Shown here: piece after piece, positions 22,213 to 34,966 of the stretch
Layout of the letters: every line of letters begins with the position of its first letter
Numbering within the stretch: the first letter of the stretch is position 1
Source: Rhynchosporium graminicola
Taxonomy: Eukaryota > Ascomycota > Leotiomycetes > Helotiales > Ploettnerulaceae
DNA: 64,000 nt
Direction: 5' to 3'
Assembly: GCA_900074885.1 (NCBI GenBank)
Contig: FJUW01000043.1
Coordinates: forward strand, 186,001 to 250,000
The notes under the pieces: model-generated
Told to the model about the DNA's origin: nothing
Database searches by the model: none
What the model saw: only the letters and a program-made list of their open reading frames with translations
Program-made: the position numbers and the translations under genes

Positions 22213-25200
22213 TCATGACTCGCTCTCCTTGTCGCCAGACTTGTCTGCTGATGCAGGCGTAGCCTTGGACAAAGCAGGGGAGACGGAGGTCGAAGGTGGC
22301 GAGGTTGGGTCAGCATCACCAGAGCCTAATCCTGCAAGAAGACTGCGAAGAATTAGAATTGCAATATTAGGTGGGTTGGCGTAGAAACATACCTGAATGC
22401 ATTTGCGGAGGTAGCGGACTCCTTTTCCTTGTGTGGCGGTGTTCCTGTTCTTGACGAGGCTCCAGAATCCTCTCCTGTTCTGCTTAATGAGCCGCCAGGA
22501 CCCATCTTGCGACCACTGTTGCTGCGCGAGGAGAACATGGAAGTTGGGCCGAATGACATCTGTTGGCTAGAAGCCCTGCTGGCATTCTTGTTGGTGAGAC
22601 GACGAAGATCGTCCATACCAACCGTGTTCTTCTGGTAGTCAACAGGGGGTTGGTTGTATTGGTTCGAAAAGTTTCGCGAATCTCCACGGCCCATTTGCAT
22701 ACGTCCACCTCCACGCTGACTGCCACGAGCGTTGCTCTCAGCTGCCTTCTGACTGGCAGCAGCCTCAACCTAAGATAGTTAGTAAACGGCTACTACAGGA
22801 CCGATTAATGGGGAAACGTACCTCGACTCGGACTTCCTCAAGTGTTTTAGGACCCTTGTTGTTGTCCTTCGATGCCCATCGCTTCTTTCGCAGATCAATG
22901 ATGTCCATAAGCATGAATCTCAGACGGCTTGGTAGGTCAGGAGTATCGACCATACTCTGAATACGCTGGAAGTAAACGTCCATCATAGGCTTGCCCTTCT
23001 CCGTGCTGTCCAGGTTGAAACCGATTGTCTTGAGAAGCTTCGTGAGAGACTCGATCTCGGCCTCATCAGGAATACCGGTGTAGTCGACAAGTTTCTTCAC
23101 GCACTCGTGCATGATACGCTCCGTAAGCATACTGAGCTTGTAGAGCTCACCAATGAACTGAACGAGACCAAGGCCACGACGCTTAGCAGTTTCGGCGACG
23201 TAGTATTCGTCAGACAGCATGGCTGCCTCCTCAGTCTTAGCATCTTCGCGCTCACCCTCTGGCTTATCTGGGAGATCCATCTTCCAGCCACGCTCGAACT
23301 CTTCTTGACATCTGTTGAGCAGGTACTTTCGGAAAAGGTTGCCACCAGATACAATGTTGCCATTCTTGTCGGTAATGCTCTCGTCCTTGATCTCAGGGCT
23401 CATGGTCTCCAACATACGCTTGCAGAATTTGGCATACATAGAAGCCCAATGAGCTTCATCAGTCGCCTTCTCGAAGGTGAGCTGGATAACTTGTCGAAGA
23501 GTACGTCCGTCAGCTTCATCCTTAGACTGAGCTGCAATGGTGAGAATCTGGTCGGCAATCTTGTCGAACTTCTCAGGCGTCATTTTGTTCAGAGCAGCCT
23601 TCACCTTTCGTTGAACCATGTCAGGTTCCATATGGCCAGTAGCACCAGATGAGCCAGGAGTAGGACCCGCAGCACCAGTGGCAGACTGAGACTGACCTAT
23701 GCTGCGAGGCTTCCATCCAGAAGCTGTGACTTGAATTGGCTTGAGATCCATACCAGCGGTGAGTGGCATTGTCTTTGCAGCTTGTGCCTCTTGCTTTGCG
23801 TTGGAGCCTTGAAAGTTGTCTTTTCTGCTTCCACCACGTTGTGTTCTGCTTTGTTGGCGAGGCGAGTGAGGGATGTTGTTCATACCAGGGTTGGACATGC
23901 CACGTGCCATTTGGTTTCCACCAGGAAAGCCAGCCCCACCTGCGCGAGTGAATGAGGCGGTGGAGTTAGGTTGAGGGCGCGGGATGGCACCACTAGCCAT
24001 AGCGAAGCGCATTTCAGAAGTGGTTCCTGGAGGAAGCGTCTTGCCTCCGACAGCACCGAAGGAGCCCATTGCGAAAGCACCAGGTTGGTTGCTTCGAGAA
24101 GAGTTCTGTCTTGGTCCCATGCTACCACCGCCACCGGCACGGGCAGAGCCTGGATGAGCAGAACCTCCATCGGCACCTCCAATGAGAGCCTTGATTTGGG
24201 ATTCGAACTCCATTGATGGCTTCTCAACAAAGACCTTCTGGAATTGGAGCAAGAATTCCTTGTCATACTTGAAGCTCTTGCCCTTGGTAGTAACAGCAGA
24301 GTTGAGAGCAGGATTTGGCGAGCTGATATTAGGTGGGTAGAGGGAGGAGTTTAGAATTGTAAGGAAGCGAGCCGACTTGAGGGACTGGAGAGCAGCGCTG
24401 GGCTGAGGAGGCTCGATGGGCTTGGTGTTGAGAGGAGCAAGGTTGAGCGCAGCGGGCTTGCCACGCTTCTCAGCTGGGTTAACCTTGGGAGGAGGGCCCA
24501 TAGAGCCATCGGAGTCAGGCGTAGATGCACCGCTTTCAGTGCCCAGGGTAAGGTTGGATAGTTTAGTAGCCAAAGTGCTTGGAGTACTGGATTCAGTCTT
24601 TGCAGCGTCCTTTGATGCCTCAGGGGCCCTGTTACCACTCGCAGCCTTAGCTTCTGCCTCGTTACGCTTTCGTTCCTTCTCATCTTCTAAGCGTTCCATC
24701 TCACGCTCCTGTTCTTTGAGCTTAAGATCATTTGCAGCTGCTTCTGCCTTTCTCTTCTCAGCATTGGCAGCGTCGGCAGCCTTCTTCTCAGCTTGACGCT
24801 TCGCAAGTAGCTCCTCTTCCTTCTTTTCTCTCTCGGCCTCAGCGGCCTCGATTTCTTGAATCTGGCGTTCCATCTCGTCATCCTCCTCCTGTTTTGCCTT
24901 CTCGGCAGCTGCCTTAGCCTCGGCCTCTTCCTTAACCTTGGCCTCTTCAACAGCCTTTGCATCGTCTTTAGCCTTTTCCTCATCTTTCAGCTTGGTCTCA
25001 GCAGCCACCTTTGCAGACTTTGCCGCATCTTCTTCTTCCTTTGATTTTCGAACCTTCTCGACCATCTCGAGACGAATCTGTTCCGATGTCTTTGTAGGAG
25101 GAGCGCTATCATTTCTAGAGTGCTGAGGGGTGCCCGACTTTAGCGGGGGGGTCGGTGTAGAAGCGATCACAGGTGGGGTTCTAGATCGCTGGCTTGGGGC

Positions 25201-27169
25201 AGGGGAAGCTGGAGCCTTGAAGCTTCCGATGTCCAATGCCTCCCCGTCAGGTCTCTTGATCAGAATGGCGGCACTCTTTCGAACCGGTCTAGTAAAAGCG
25301 GGCGAGGCAGGAATGTTAGGCTTTGGCTGTGGGGTATGTTGCGCGTGAGAAATCGGTGTCATGGAGGGTGTTCCAGGCTGACCCATGCTTGAAGCTGGCC
25401 GTTCTGAAATCTGAGAGCCGTTGCGTGACATCGATTGCCCACCACCGTTGTACTGACCGGGGGTGTACTGGGTTGGCTGTTGGAAATGGGGTTGTGGAGA
25501 TGAAGGAGCACCGTTGTAGCCCATGTGTGCCATTTGGGGGTAGTTGAAAGGCATGCCTCCCATGGGCATCCCGCGAGCGTCGTAGGATGGCTGATAGCCG
25601 GGATACTGCTTCACCATATGTAAGTATGTCTCAAAGTTATTATTTTCAGGAGAAAGGTCAATGGCAGGAACCTTTGCAATCTTTGGATTCTGAGGAACGA
25701 AAGGAGGAAGAGTAGGAAGGTTGTGGCTCCCATCTTGATACGTGCGACTCGAGGGAGCGTGAGGCTCATGTGGAATGCCATGACTGATCGACATTGAACC
25801 AGACCTCGGATTTCTCGACGCATCGTACGGGGCCTGAACTTCACGAACCGGAGGCATTGGCTCTTCGGCTGTGTAAACGGAACGTGCAACTTCTCTTGAA
25901 GTTTCTCGTAGGCGCGGCCGATTTGAGAACTGATCATTCGACTTGTTTGACCAGGGATTCTCGTTTGACTTCGTTGACCACTGTCTTGACTTCTTGCCTC
26001 TTGTAGGATACGAATTTGAAGAAACATCTGTAGAATGATTAAACGCGGAAGGGTGATTTACTTGAGGGTGCATCTGCTGCTGATAGTAGTTATTGTAAGG
26101 CTGGTTCTGCATCGGCATGGCTTGATTCATGTTTGGGGTGCCAGGCATTGAACCGCCAGGGATCGAGTTTGCAAGATTGGGGCTGCGGGCAACTTGGTGC
26201 GGCGAGTTTGGATACTGAGGGCGACCTTGACTTTGGAATGGCGCGGCCATGGCACCGCGAGGCTGGTTACCCGATGGTCTGAATGTGTTTGGCGGCGGAT
26301 ATCCCATCTGTTGTGGCTGTTGAAAGGATGGGTTGAAATTATTGCCACCACCTCGGCCTCCTCGGCCAGCGTAACCACCTCGTCCCGAATTACCTCCAGT
26401 GTGGTTGCTCATGTCGCTCTGTGTAGACTGAGCAGATTCTTGACGAGCGTGGCCGGTTTGTTGGCTGGCTGGTGCAAGAGCTCCTTGGTTGCTGGGTGTG
26501 CGTTGCCCGTGACGTTGCTGTAAAACATCCTTGATTAGTCATGTCCGGAAAAAGAAAACATGTCGAACTTACATTATCAAAGCTACCAAAAAGCATGGGA
26601 GCATTGCTGGCTTGACCAAGACCAGAGGTTGGCTTACCACCACTCACGGATGGGGCAGGGATTGGCGAGGGTGAGTGCGATGGGTCAATAACTCGTGGAT
26701 TAGCAATAGGAATGGGTGCTGAAGCCGCGTTGTGAATGCCTTCAGGGGCTCCGTGAGCGACGTTTGGGGATGCTTCGGGGAGGTTTCCGAATTGAATCTT
26801 CATGCCACCAACTGGGCCTCCATTCATGCCGTTTACGCCAATTTGCACGGAGGTCTTTCGGCTGTGATCAGCAGAAGAACCGTTTGTTGCAGAGCTGCTG
26901 TGGGCGATAGCAGGTGCAGAAACTGCCGGTACAGCTGGAGAAATAGCTGGCTTGCCATTCATTGGCGAGATCGAGCTACTCTTTCCATGTTGTACCGGCC
27001 CAGAGCCTCCGACAGCCACGGCGGGTGAGGGAGTCGACGAGCTCGTCGCGTTTGGTGGCGACGAGACTGCCTTTTTCGCGGTAGAGGCGTACGACAGGGT
27101 TGGCTGCGACGCGCTCGTAGAGTTTGAGGCCTGGCTGGGGAGTTGTGATTGTTGGGAGACGGAAGTCAT
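22213..27169 (-). CDS. TIF4631: Translation initiation factor eIF4G
   Basis: Large scaffold of the cap-binding complex eIF4F, bridging eIF4E, eIF4A and poly(A)-binding protein. Four exons, 27169-26573, 26517-22822, 22769-22393 and 22342-22213, give about 1599 aa. The N-terminal 600 residues are low-complexity Ser/Pro/Gln/Asn sequence with an RGG-like GRGGYAGRGGRGG patch near residue 245. A highly charged Glu/Lys/Ala coiled-coil-like stretch runs from about 685 to 835. The eIF4E-binding motif YDKEFLL (Y-x4-L-hydrophobic) lies near 945. The MIF4G domain covers about 1165-1410 (QRKVKAALNKMTPEKF, FCKRMLETMSPEI, GNLFRKYLLNRCQEEF). The tail is RG/S-rich. There is no MA3/W2 region, as in yeast eIF4G. 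All splice joins are in phase. Confidence 0.96.
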
Positions 27170-27825
27170 AGAGTGATCTTTTCCGAAGTCGACCTCGTGT
27201 GTTTTCGGGGGAGAAATTAATGACGTCGCGACGTGCAGAGAGCGGGTTTTTCCTTCCTTCGCACAAGTATAGACCAGATATCAAATCAGGTCGTTCTGAT
27301 ATGAAGGCGAAATCGAGTCGCTGAGACTAGTCGTCGTGAGTTGAGTGGAGATTCGAGGTAGAGTCGAAATGAATCGCTCTTGTGTGGTGGTGTGGTGTGA
27401 AGTGGATGGTGTTTCCAAAGATAGCCTCTGCAGGCGCTCTTCTTTCTCGTGTGAAGGAGTGTGTCGGCAGCAGATCGTCGAAACGGCGCTATCAAGAATT
27501 AAATCGAGTACTCTGAAGTATCGAGGGGAACTATTCCTGCCGCGAAGTGTCTCCTACGAATAGAAGAGTTCGCCGGAGTAGTTGGGGGAGCTGTTGCGAT
27601 GGATGAGGATTCTGATGATCAGAAGTGTTGCAGGAGGAGGGAGAACGGACGGGCAATCCAGAAAATCTCGAGAAGGGGAATAATTTGCTGGATGAGACGG
27701 GGGCGCGGACCTTCGCTTACTTAGCTCGGTTTAGCGTAGCGTGGATGGGAGGGTGGGTGTGGGTTGAAGGTAAGGAAGGCTCCACTTAAAAGGAATGGCT
27801 GGGGCTGGGGCTGGGCAGAACGTTT

Positions 27826-27850
27826 GGAGGAGAGGAGAGGAGAGGAGAGG
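27826..27850. repeat. GAGAG polypurine short repeat
   Basis: Five perfect or near-perfect units of GGAGA on the plus strand, preceded by two GGGGCT units. Located about 660 bp upstream of the eIF4G start codon, so it may lie in the promoter; polypyrimidine tracts on the sense strand of fungal promoters are common. Confidence 0.7.
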
Positions 27851-27903
27851 ATGGATCGATCCCATTCACAACACTTTTACTCATATAGGGTGTTATGAAT
27901 CAG

Positions 27904-27918
27904 ATATATATATATATA
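27904..27918. repeat. TA dinucleotide microsatellite
   Basis: About seven TA units followed by an A run. Simple repeat with no sign of function. Confidence 0.75.
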
Positions 27919-30900
27919 AAAAAAGAGTGATGTGAATCAAGAGTGTGGAATGAATGGGAGCATGGATAGATAGTACCGTAAGTACCATACCTATCCTGTC
28001 TATCTAGCCAACCCGCCATAGAAAGCCGTTGTGGAAGCCCCCCCCTGTGATCGAGCCATGATCCTCTTCCAGCTGCTGCGCAGGAGCCTAGGGCGAACGA
28101 AACAGTACGTACAGCGTTACACAGCTTGGTCAAGAAGGATTCTAGTTCAAGTCAGACGAAGATATATACAAGCAAGTATGGTCATAGCTGAATCCTCCTC
28201 TTCACCCTTCGGTTTGGAAAGTTTCCCGTGTTAATTAATGCAGTCAACACAAACACACAGTATAGCTTGCTACTCAATAACCGGCAGCATCGTCAGCCAG
28301 TCCAGAATAGCTTCTTTTCTTGTAAACTACATATCGACGTCCAATTTTACCAGACATCACAATCCTGATCTGGAGAAATACAATACCAAAGTACATTTTG
28401 CCGTTGAAACAGTACCGTGAATCTGCAGCGTGGTTTGAGGCCTGTTGATTCTTCCTGCAGCCCTACACCCCCTAGTTCCGTACCATGCTACCTTCTCACT
28501 CACAAAGCCTAGATGACTGGATTATGGTCTGAGCATGTCTAGCAAATAGTAAATCCTGACTCATCCCATCTATTATTTCATTGTTCCTTCTGAGCCACTG
28601 GTGTGTATCTACGGTAGACAGAGACATCCTTTCAAGCTTCGGGTGGCCTTGTCATGGATACGCGAGATCCGGCCTGCTGCTCTGAACAGGCAAATACGGT
28701 ACCTGTGGCTGAAAGGGGAACCGGAGCCCAGATGCTGCTCCGAATATAGGCAACGTATAGAACTTTGAACTTCTCCAGGCACTCGCCAGTACAGAGGATC
28801 CCGGGAAGAGTATCATAGTCAGCCGATTTACCTCATGTCTTATTCCCCCCCGAAAGCTGGATCTGGTCTGATGTCTACGGAAGCAGCACAATCCTTGCAT
28901 CTTACCTCATTTCAGTATCACGTACCGCATATCGTACTCTAAGTCGGCGATTTTTTCTTTCCATTCGATCTTTTAACTTGGCTCTGTGTTTGGAAGAAGC
29001 GTTTAATGAGGCATCTGATGGGAGGAGAACGTATTTTACGTCCTGATGAAAAGTGCAATTCAAAGGTCAGACCATGTATAGTGAGTGGTGCAGGGTCTTG
29101 CCGAAGGACTCTTCAAACAAGCTACCCAACCTACCACCGGGATTAGGGACGGAGGGGCCGCCCCTTGCGATCTTTTTCTTCCTCAAGATTGAAATTTATT
29201 TAGGATTTGGAATGGCCCCATGTAAACAGGGAATAATATTTAACCGATATAATTTACCTTCGCTGACCTTACTCCGTAAGAGAGTAACGCCTTGGATTTG
29301 AGCTCTTTCTAAACTCTACTTGCACTTTATTAAGATTTTGCGAATATTCGAGCCCACAGAGTTCCGTACAGCTGTACCATGTAAACCTCTTTCGACTGAT
29401 AAATCTGCCTTCTTTGTAGTATTTTGAACTTTTAGTCCCTCATGGGCCCTCTGTATACTTAGTACGACATGAATACGCGCCCTCGTACAGGCCCCTCAGC
29501 AGTCAGCACCCATATAAAAGTATCTTCGCACTCGCCTGTTGGTCGACCCCATCCTCTCGATCCATTTCTTTAGCATGCCAATTATGAGGTTCTCTTCCCA
29601 AGCTCTACTTGTCGTGGTCGCTTTCGCTGGCAGGGTTTCACGCAGTTTACGTCCTAGGTAGATCACATACAAATAACTATTCTACCGTCGGAAAACTTAT
29701 ACATTGGTTGCTATACAATGAAACAAAAAAAGAACGGAACACTCAAGTTTTCAAAGCTGCATTGCAATCCATGACGTTGTGCTGAAAACATTTCAATATT
29801 ACTCCATCTCATGAGTCATGATGCCTGGGATACTTTTGATGTGTTTGCCGCTCTATGAAGGGTTGTCTCTTCCCTTTGCATCTGTTGAACCAGGCCATGC
29901 AGGTTTTGGGCAGGCCCGGTACTGCCAATGAGAATGCCTTCCATATATTGTTGTTGGAGTCGGGTCTGTAACACGATCCGCAGCCTCTGAAGATCACATT
30001 TGCACGAGCAAGATCGCCCGAGTACATGCAGCTTATCGCGGGACCCTTCTGCATAGAATTCTTCTATCAACTATCGACATAGCTATACTCAGCCAGGCCA
30101 CCTACTGGTGATTCATCAAGTGAGTCCAGCATCAGATGATGGCAGTCTTGCATCCCCAAAGAGCCACCCCCTCCCAAAAGGTTCGTGTGCTACGCTGCCA
30201 ATTAAAGCCACACCGAGCTCCACCCCATCCCATGGCATGGCTTCAGCCGTTGCGCTACCAAAGTCAAATCCGGCTTTGGGGTCGAGTTACCGTAGGCCCC
30301 CTTGAAACCCAATATCTACCGCTTGCACTTCCGAGACTAATAAGCCTTTCTCTTCCACCTCTCATGCTTTGGAGTGTTCCAACAAACAGAATCGTAGCTC
30401 TCTCCCTCTGAGTCAATCTGACTTTGCTATCTCTGCCGTGCATCTGGATAGCTGCATGGCAAACGAGGACCAGAAGGCTGCCACTGGCAGGCCGTCGCCC
30501 CAAGAAACAAACTGTACGGAGGTAAGTCATCATGGCGCCGCAATACGCACCGAACCCAAATCGTCTGCATGGAACGCTGCAGGGCACGATGAGGCCCTGG
30601 AAAAATGGATGAGAAAGGGCCCCTTTGATCTTTTAAACCCGTCCGTGTACTAAAATACCTGTATCGTATCTGTACTCATCGGTACGACGCTCAAGTTCCC
30701 AAATAGCAGCAGCATCGCTCGAAAGTCTCGTTCCTGCAAAGTCCCGCCACTTCAAACGCTACACCGGTAGTACCGGTACATGCGAGGTAGCACACCACCT
30801 ACATCTAAATCTAGCATCCAAGCAAGGAACGTATCTCAGATGTCATCCCGAACATTCTGCCCGAAGTAATAAAAACAGCTATTCCATATCATTTCATTAC

Positions 30901-31483
30901 CTCTTCATTTCCAGGATCCATTCTGCACTCTCAAATACTTCAAAGAGACCAGGGTGGCGGAAAATGAGAACTCTTTCTCAATCTTCTAGAAGCAGGGCAT
31001 CACATCGCCCGTGCTCAGCTGCGCAAATGTCTTGCATGTGATCGTCAACCTGCATCAAGGAGACCTGTTTGCCGTTGTCAAAGGCTCTCATCCATCTGGC
31101 CGTCGAGCCGCACGCAGCCTCATGAACCAAAAATAAAGAGAAAATCTCGCCCCTTTTCGCTTGCTCCGGCTTGATTCTCCCTTGATGCGCTGCTATTCTG
31201 ATTCGTTCGTTTAATTATTTTACCCCTATTCAGCCCGACAGAACACGGCTCCTTGCTTTGAGACGAGTGACCATTTACGTAGAAAGAGGCTGAAAAAACT
31301 TCACCGAAGGCATACCTACCTCTGTGAAGTCTATGAAACACTTGGATGACTTTGAATTATTACCTTGCTGAATCCCATAAGGAAAACTTCAAGGGTACAA
31401 GATGCCACAGGATATTGTCCGAGGTGATTCTTGAGCGTTATGTAGAATTCTGGTACCTTTTGACTACCTAACTGACAACTTAC

Positions 31484-32166
31484 TCGACGCAGTGTCGAAA
31501 GCAGTAAACTAATCCTTCCCTAAGCCTGACCCCCTTCTCAATCTTTGTGGTGGAGGTAGCCTTCTTCGCAGCACTCTTCTCTGCTTCATCGGCTTTGGCG
31601 TTCGCCTGAATGATGACATTTTGAGGGTATCCACGTATCTGTAGCTGCTAAGAAATTCTCTCCTTTCCATGAGAGAGAGTTCTGGTCCAATAACGCTGTC
31701 CGCAGAAAACCGATCCTCATAGACAAGCTCGAGACCTAGCGATCGTGGGATGGCCGGAATAGGAGTGAGAGGTTAAGAAGCGATTATTTACACGGACGGC
31801 AAACGCATTCTCGCAAGATATGCCTTCTCATCGCACCTGCCAGAGCTTTACTTCGACAATGGTGCCATCAGAGGTCTTGCGACTGTCTTGAACATCCATG
31901 GTATGCCAGGAAAGAATTCCATCCAGGCCATACTGCTCAACGAGTAAGCGCATGCGATATCCGCTTTCTAAATGAAATGTACTGACCCTGGGAATCTCTC
32001 CAGTTGCAAATATACCATTGGCAGATATGTTTCTATAAGCAGTTTTATTTGGCACGGGAACGACTAGAGGCCATTGTCCAGAGTTATCAGTAACTTGTCG
32101 CAGGGTGAATAACCTTCGGAGGCAAGAAGATACAAACAACATGGTAATCCATAGCTCAAAACTCAA
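31484..32166 (-). pseudogene. Decayed or mis-spliced gene of unknown function
   Basis: Three protein-like segments occur in order on the minus strand but do not join in one frame. The first, 32166-31837, contains NKTAYRNISANGIFATGEIP and RMRLLVEQYGLDG, and ends in LWQ at a possible GTGCGA donor. The second starts at 31735 after a CTAG acceptor and reads ELVYEDRFSADSVIGPE and SLMERREFLSSYR. The third continues to 31484 in another frame with GYPQNVIIQANAKADEAEK and EGLVYCFRHCVE, ending at a GTAAGT donor. The first join has the wrong phase, and the second would need either a 29-nt intron or a frameshift. I do not recognise the family. Either the gene is decaying or its true exons differ from what I can see; sequence error is another option. 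Confidence 0.4.
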
Positions 32167-33178
32167 ACCTTGGATTATAGCCAGAAACCCTAGACATTAG
32201 AATACTCTGGACGTCAATGATTCTGCTCAGTATTCTTGAATCAACATGCCTATATGCAAATGGAAAGAAATTCTCTTTGATATTCTTCATGTTATAGATA
32301 AGAACGATAGGCGGGAGCTTAGAAAGAGCCGAATGCAGGGGCTTATGTCAAGACATCACAGCTCTGAAAGGTCTGAAGGGACGATAGCGAGTCATAGAAT
32401 ACAGCCTGTCACTCTTGTGATATGTTCAAATTATGTTTCTTAATCGCTGGCCGTATTAGAAGGAGTTGCTCGTCTGATGATTTGATATTGTTGCGGAAAC
32501 CCGCTGATTCCTCGAAGTGGGAATGGAGTTGGATTCTGATACAACGCTAAGTAAAGCCATCTTTAGTCTGAAGACTCCGTGAAGATATCCAAGAAGTTGC
32601 TGTAAAGTTATTTCATCAATTGTGTATGCAAATTACCCTTTCTAGCTGAAAGTACGCTCTGAACAAGTATCATCGATTTTTTGTGTATTACAAAGGACAT
32701 TTTGGGGCTTCAGTCAATTGACGGAAGCTAGATTACCACACCTCCGCAACCGTAGCAAGATTGCAGACGTATGATTTTATATGGAGAAATTACACAGAAG
32801 CTCATCTGAGCCGAAAGATCGAAGCACTCCATCTTCCAAGATAAAAATCTTCCTATGGCCCATCCAGCATTTAGGACCGAGTCGGAATTTTGAATTGAAG
32901 TGTCCAGAGTAGGTAGAGGATGGTCAGACTTGCAAGTACACTCGTATGCTGAACTTGCATGTATCTCATATGCCGTTCTTCTCTTGGATCTTTCCTCGAG
33001 TTTCTTTGGGTTTCTTGATTATTTTCTTCCTCCTTCAGCTTCCCGAACATCAGGTTATCTAAACCAGAGAACCCTGTCAAAGATGCTTGCGAAAGCCCAG
33101 GTCATTGATGGATGACGATGGGTCAGGCTATTTCCTCGAAATGTTTCATTTCTTCCTCGCCCCGTAACCGAAGTACTT
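32167..33178. other. Intergenic region
   Basis: About 1 kb between the decayed gene and the deaminase-like gene, both on the minus strand. Only short frames are present. Nothing identifiable. Confidence 0.45.
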
Positions 33179-34052
33179 TCACAGATCCATCGTATATTCT
33201 ATCTTGGCGACAGCTGCACAAGTGTTCCCACTAGTAGTCCTCTCACATCCCTTCGGACAAGGGTACATCTCATCAAACTGCCAGAGAAAGTAAGGATCCG
33301 TTTCATTCGCCAATAAATTTTGGATTAGCCGAGTAGTACTCGGCAAATCAACTGCCTTTTCAAAAATCTCTTCTGCTTTTACATCGATCTGTCGCCAGCC
33401 TTTGGCTATCAGCGTATCGATGCTAGTCCCAAAGATACATTCCGAGAATCCTGTCCAGCGGATCGCGGATGCGCACTTGTTCGTTAGCTTCAAGAAGTGA
33501 CAATGATGAAAATGGTAGGACTTACCATAGGACAAGGCTCTGCATTGGTGTACAAACTTAAGTTCGAAAAAGCCAGCAAAACCTCCCCAGTAGAAGATTT
33601 ATACTCTCCTGCTGGGTCGGTCAAGATACTCGAGCAGTTGCTGATTGCAGCTATTTCTCCTGCTCAGTCTATCAGTCTCGTTTCTCGTCTTGACTTGGGA
33701 CGCAGCGAGGACTGCCACTTGTAGTTTCTAACACACCATGCAATATCGGATTACCAGTCCTTCTGTTGGAATTGACACCATAACAAACTGCCTTCCCATG
33801 CGGTCCCTCGCTTAGATCTGTATGATTGACAATCACTGTTGCGAAAGCTGCAAATGGACATGCTGAGTCGAGTTCTCCTAAAGCGGCATTGGCTCGGCGC
33901 ATCCAGAATGCGCGAGTTGAGAATGGAATAGTGTCGTTCGTATGGGAAGAAGGATGAAGGGTGTTCGCTTTGTGATTGTGATTCGGATGACCAGAGGTTA
34001 AGTGTATCAGAACCAACAAGATGATGCTTAGAATGGAGAGTGGGTAGAGCAT
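33179..34052 (-). CDS. Secreted cytidine/deoxycytidylate deaminase-fold protein
   Basis: Three exons, 34052-33737, 33659-33526 and 33475-33179, give 248 aa. The first 21 residues (MLYPLSILSIILLVLIHLTSG) form a clear signal peptide, so the product should enter the secretory pathway; NHTD and NETD are potential N-glycosylation sites. The zinc deaminase motifs are complete once spliced: HGE, with the zinc-binding His and catalytic Glu, made across the first intron, and PCPMC across the second. The sequence after it, CASAIRWTGF, resembles guanine-deaminase-like and TadA-like members rather than classic cytidine deaminases. Substrate is unknown: a free nucleobase or nucleoside outside the cell is the simplest guess. 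A cysteine-containing C-terminal part (YPCPKGCERTTSG) may form disulphides. Each motif is split by an intron, so unspliced frames look inactive. Confidence 0.9.
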
Positions 34053-34966
34053 ATTGGATTAGGTGGCTTGAAAGTCGTGCTCTCGAGTTCTTCAACAGCA
34101 AAGCTTGTCGGATCGGAGGATATTCTTGTCAACAAATTGGAAATTGTTAGCATTCCCGTTTAAAATTCTCAAGCGGGTTTGGAAGGTTATGACATAGAAT
34201 GTGGCGTTTAGTGCAGGGAAGTATGGTTGTTTAGATAGTTCCCGGTGTTTCGATGTTTCAGCTCTGAAAATCACACAGAAATGCTCAGGGCAACTCGTAA
34301 CAAATGATATCTAAATTGTCAGCATATATTCGAATAATGAATAACAGCTCCTAATGTGTGATTCGCAATCAAAACTTTTGGTCAAGGAGAGTAAGTCATG
34401 TCATTCACTAGGTATACCCCGCCTCGAAAAGAAGCCATCAGGCCTGATGATTCAGCCTTGTCTCTCACGTAGCCAGCCGAGGATATCTCCTTCCACCTTT
34501 GGTATCAGTTCGCGACACAATAGATATGGGAAAAATCTGTATGAGGACGAAATCACGCTTCGTTAACATGGAACTTGACACCTCGCTAGATTTGACCACA
34601 ATTACCTAACTGTCTAGATCCTTTGATTTCTGCGCAGATTTCTAACAAGAAGAGCTCAAAACCTGGAAGCTATGATAATTCTCAGGAGTTGGGAGTATCT
34701 AAGGGTAAAAGGTAAATACGAAACACCTGCGATCGGAAGCATAGTTCTTCAGTACATCTGATATCTTCGGAAGTTACCTAAGAGCCATGTAGAGATTATG
34801 TAGAAGGACTGAGCTCACGATTACACGAAGATGGCATTCAACAGTAAACAGGCTTGTCAATAATATCTGATGTACTTCCAATGAATGACCTGCGCCATGA
34901 TCGCTATGCTACTCAAAATGCTGGTCATACACGCCCCTATGTTGTACAATCTGCTCTAATTGGCAT
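34053..34966. other. Intergenic region upstream of the secreted deaminase gene
   Basis: Promoter side of the deaminase gene on the left and 3' side of the HPR1 fusion gene on the right. No coding or RNA feature recognised. Confidence 0.45.

Larger units (their letters stand above)
27170..31483. other. 4.3-kb gene-poor region upstream of eIF4G
   Basis: Begins with the eIF4G promoter and probably a long leader. It contains a GGAGA polypurine run and a TA repeat near 27.8-27.9 kb, listed separately. Beyond 28 kb frames are short and unconvincing. A TATAAA-like element at about 29513 precedes an ATG at 29575 that opens a short hydrophobic peptide, discussed in the findings. A minus-strand frame at 29809-30054 has four or five cysteines but no identity. 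No RNA gene recognised. Confidence 0.45.

Noticed and set aside
24416..24983. Long frames on both strands inside eIF4G
   Set aside because: Shadows of the Glu/Lys/Ala-rich coiled coil, whose repetitive codons leave other frames open.
29809..30054. Minus-strand cysteine-containing 81-codon frame that might be a small secreted protein
   Set aside because: No signal peptide in frame or in an upstream exon that I could find.
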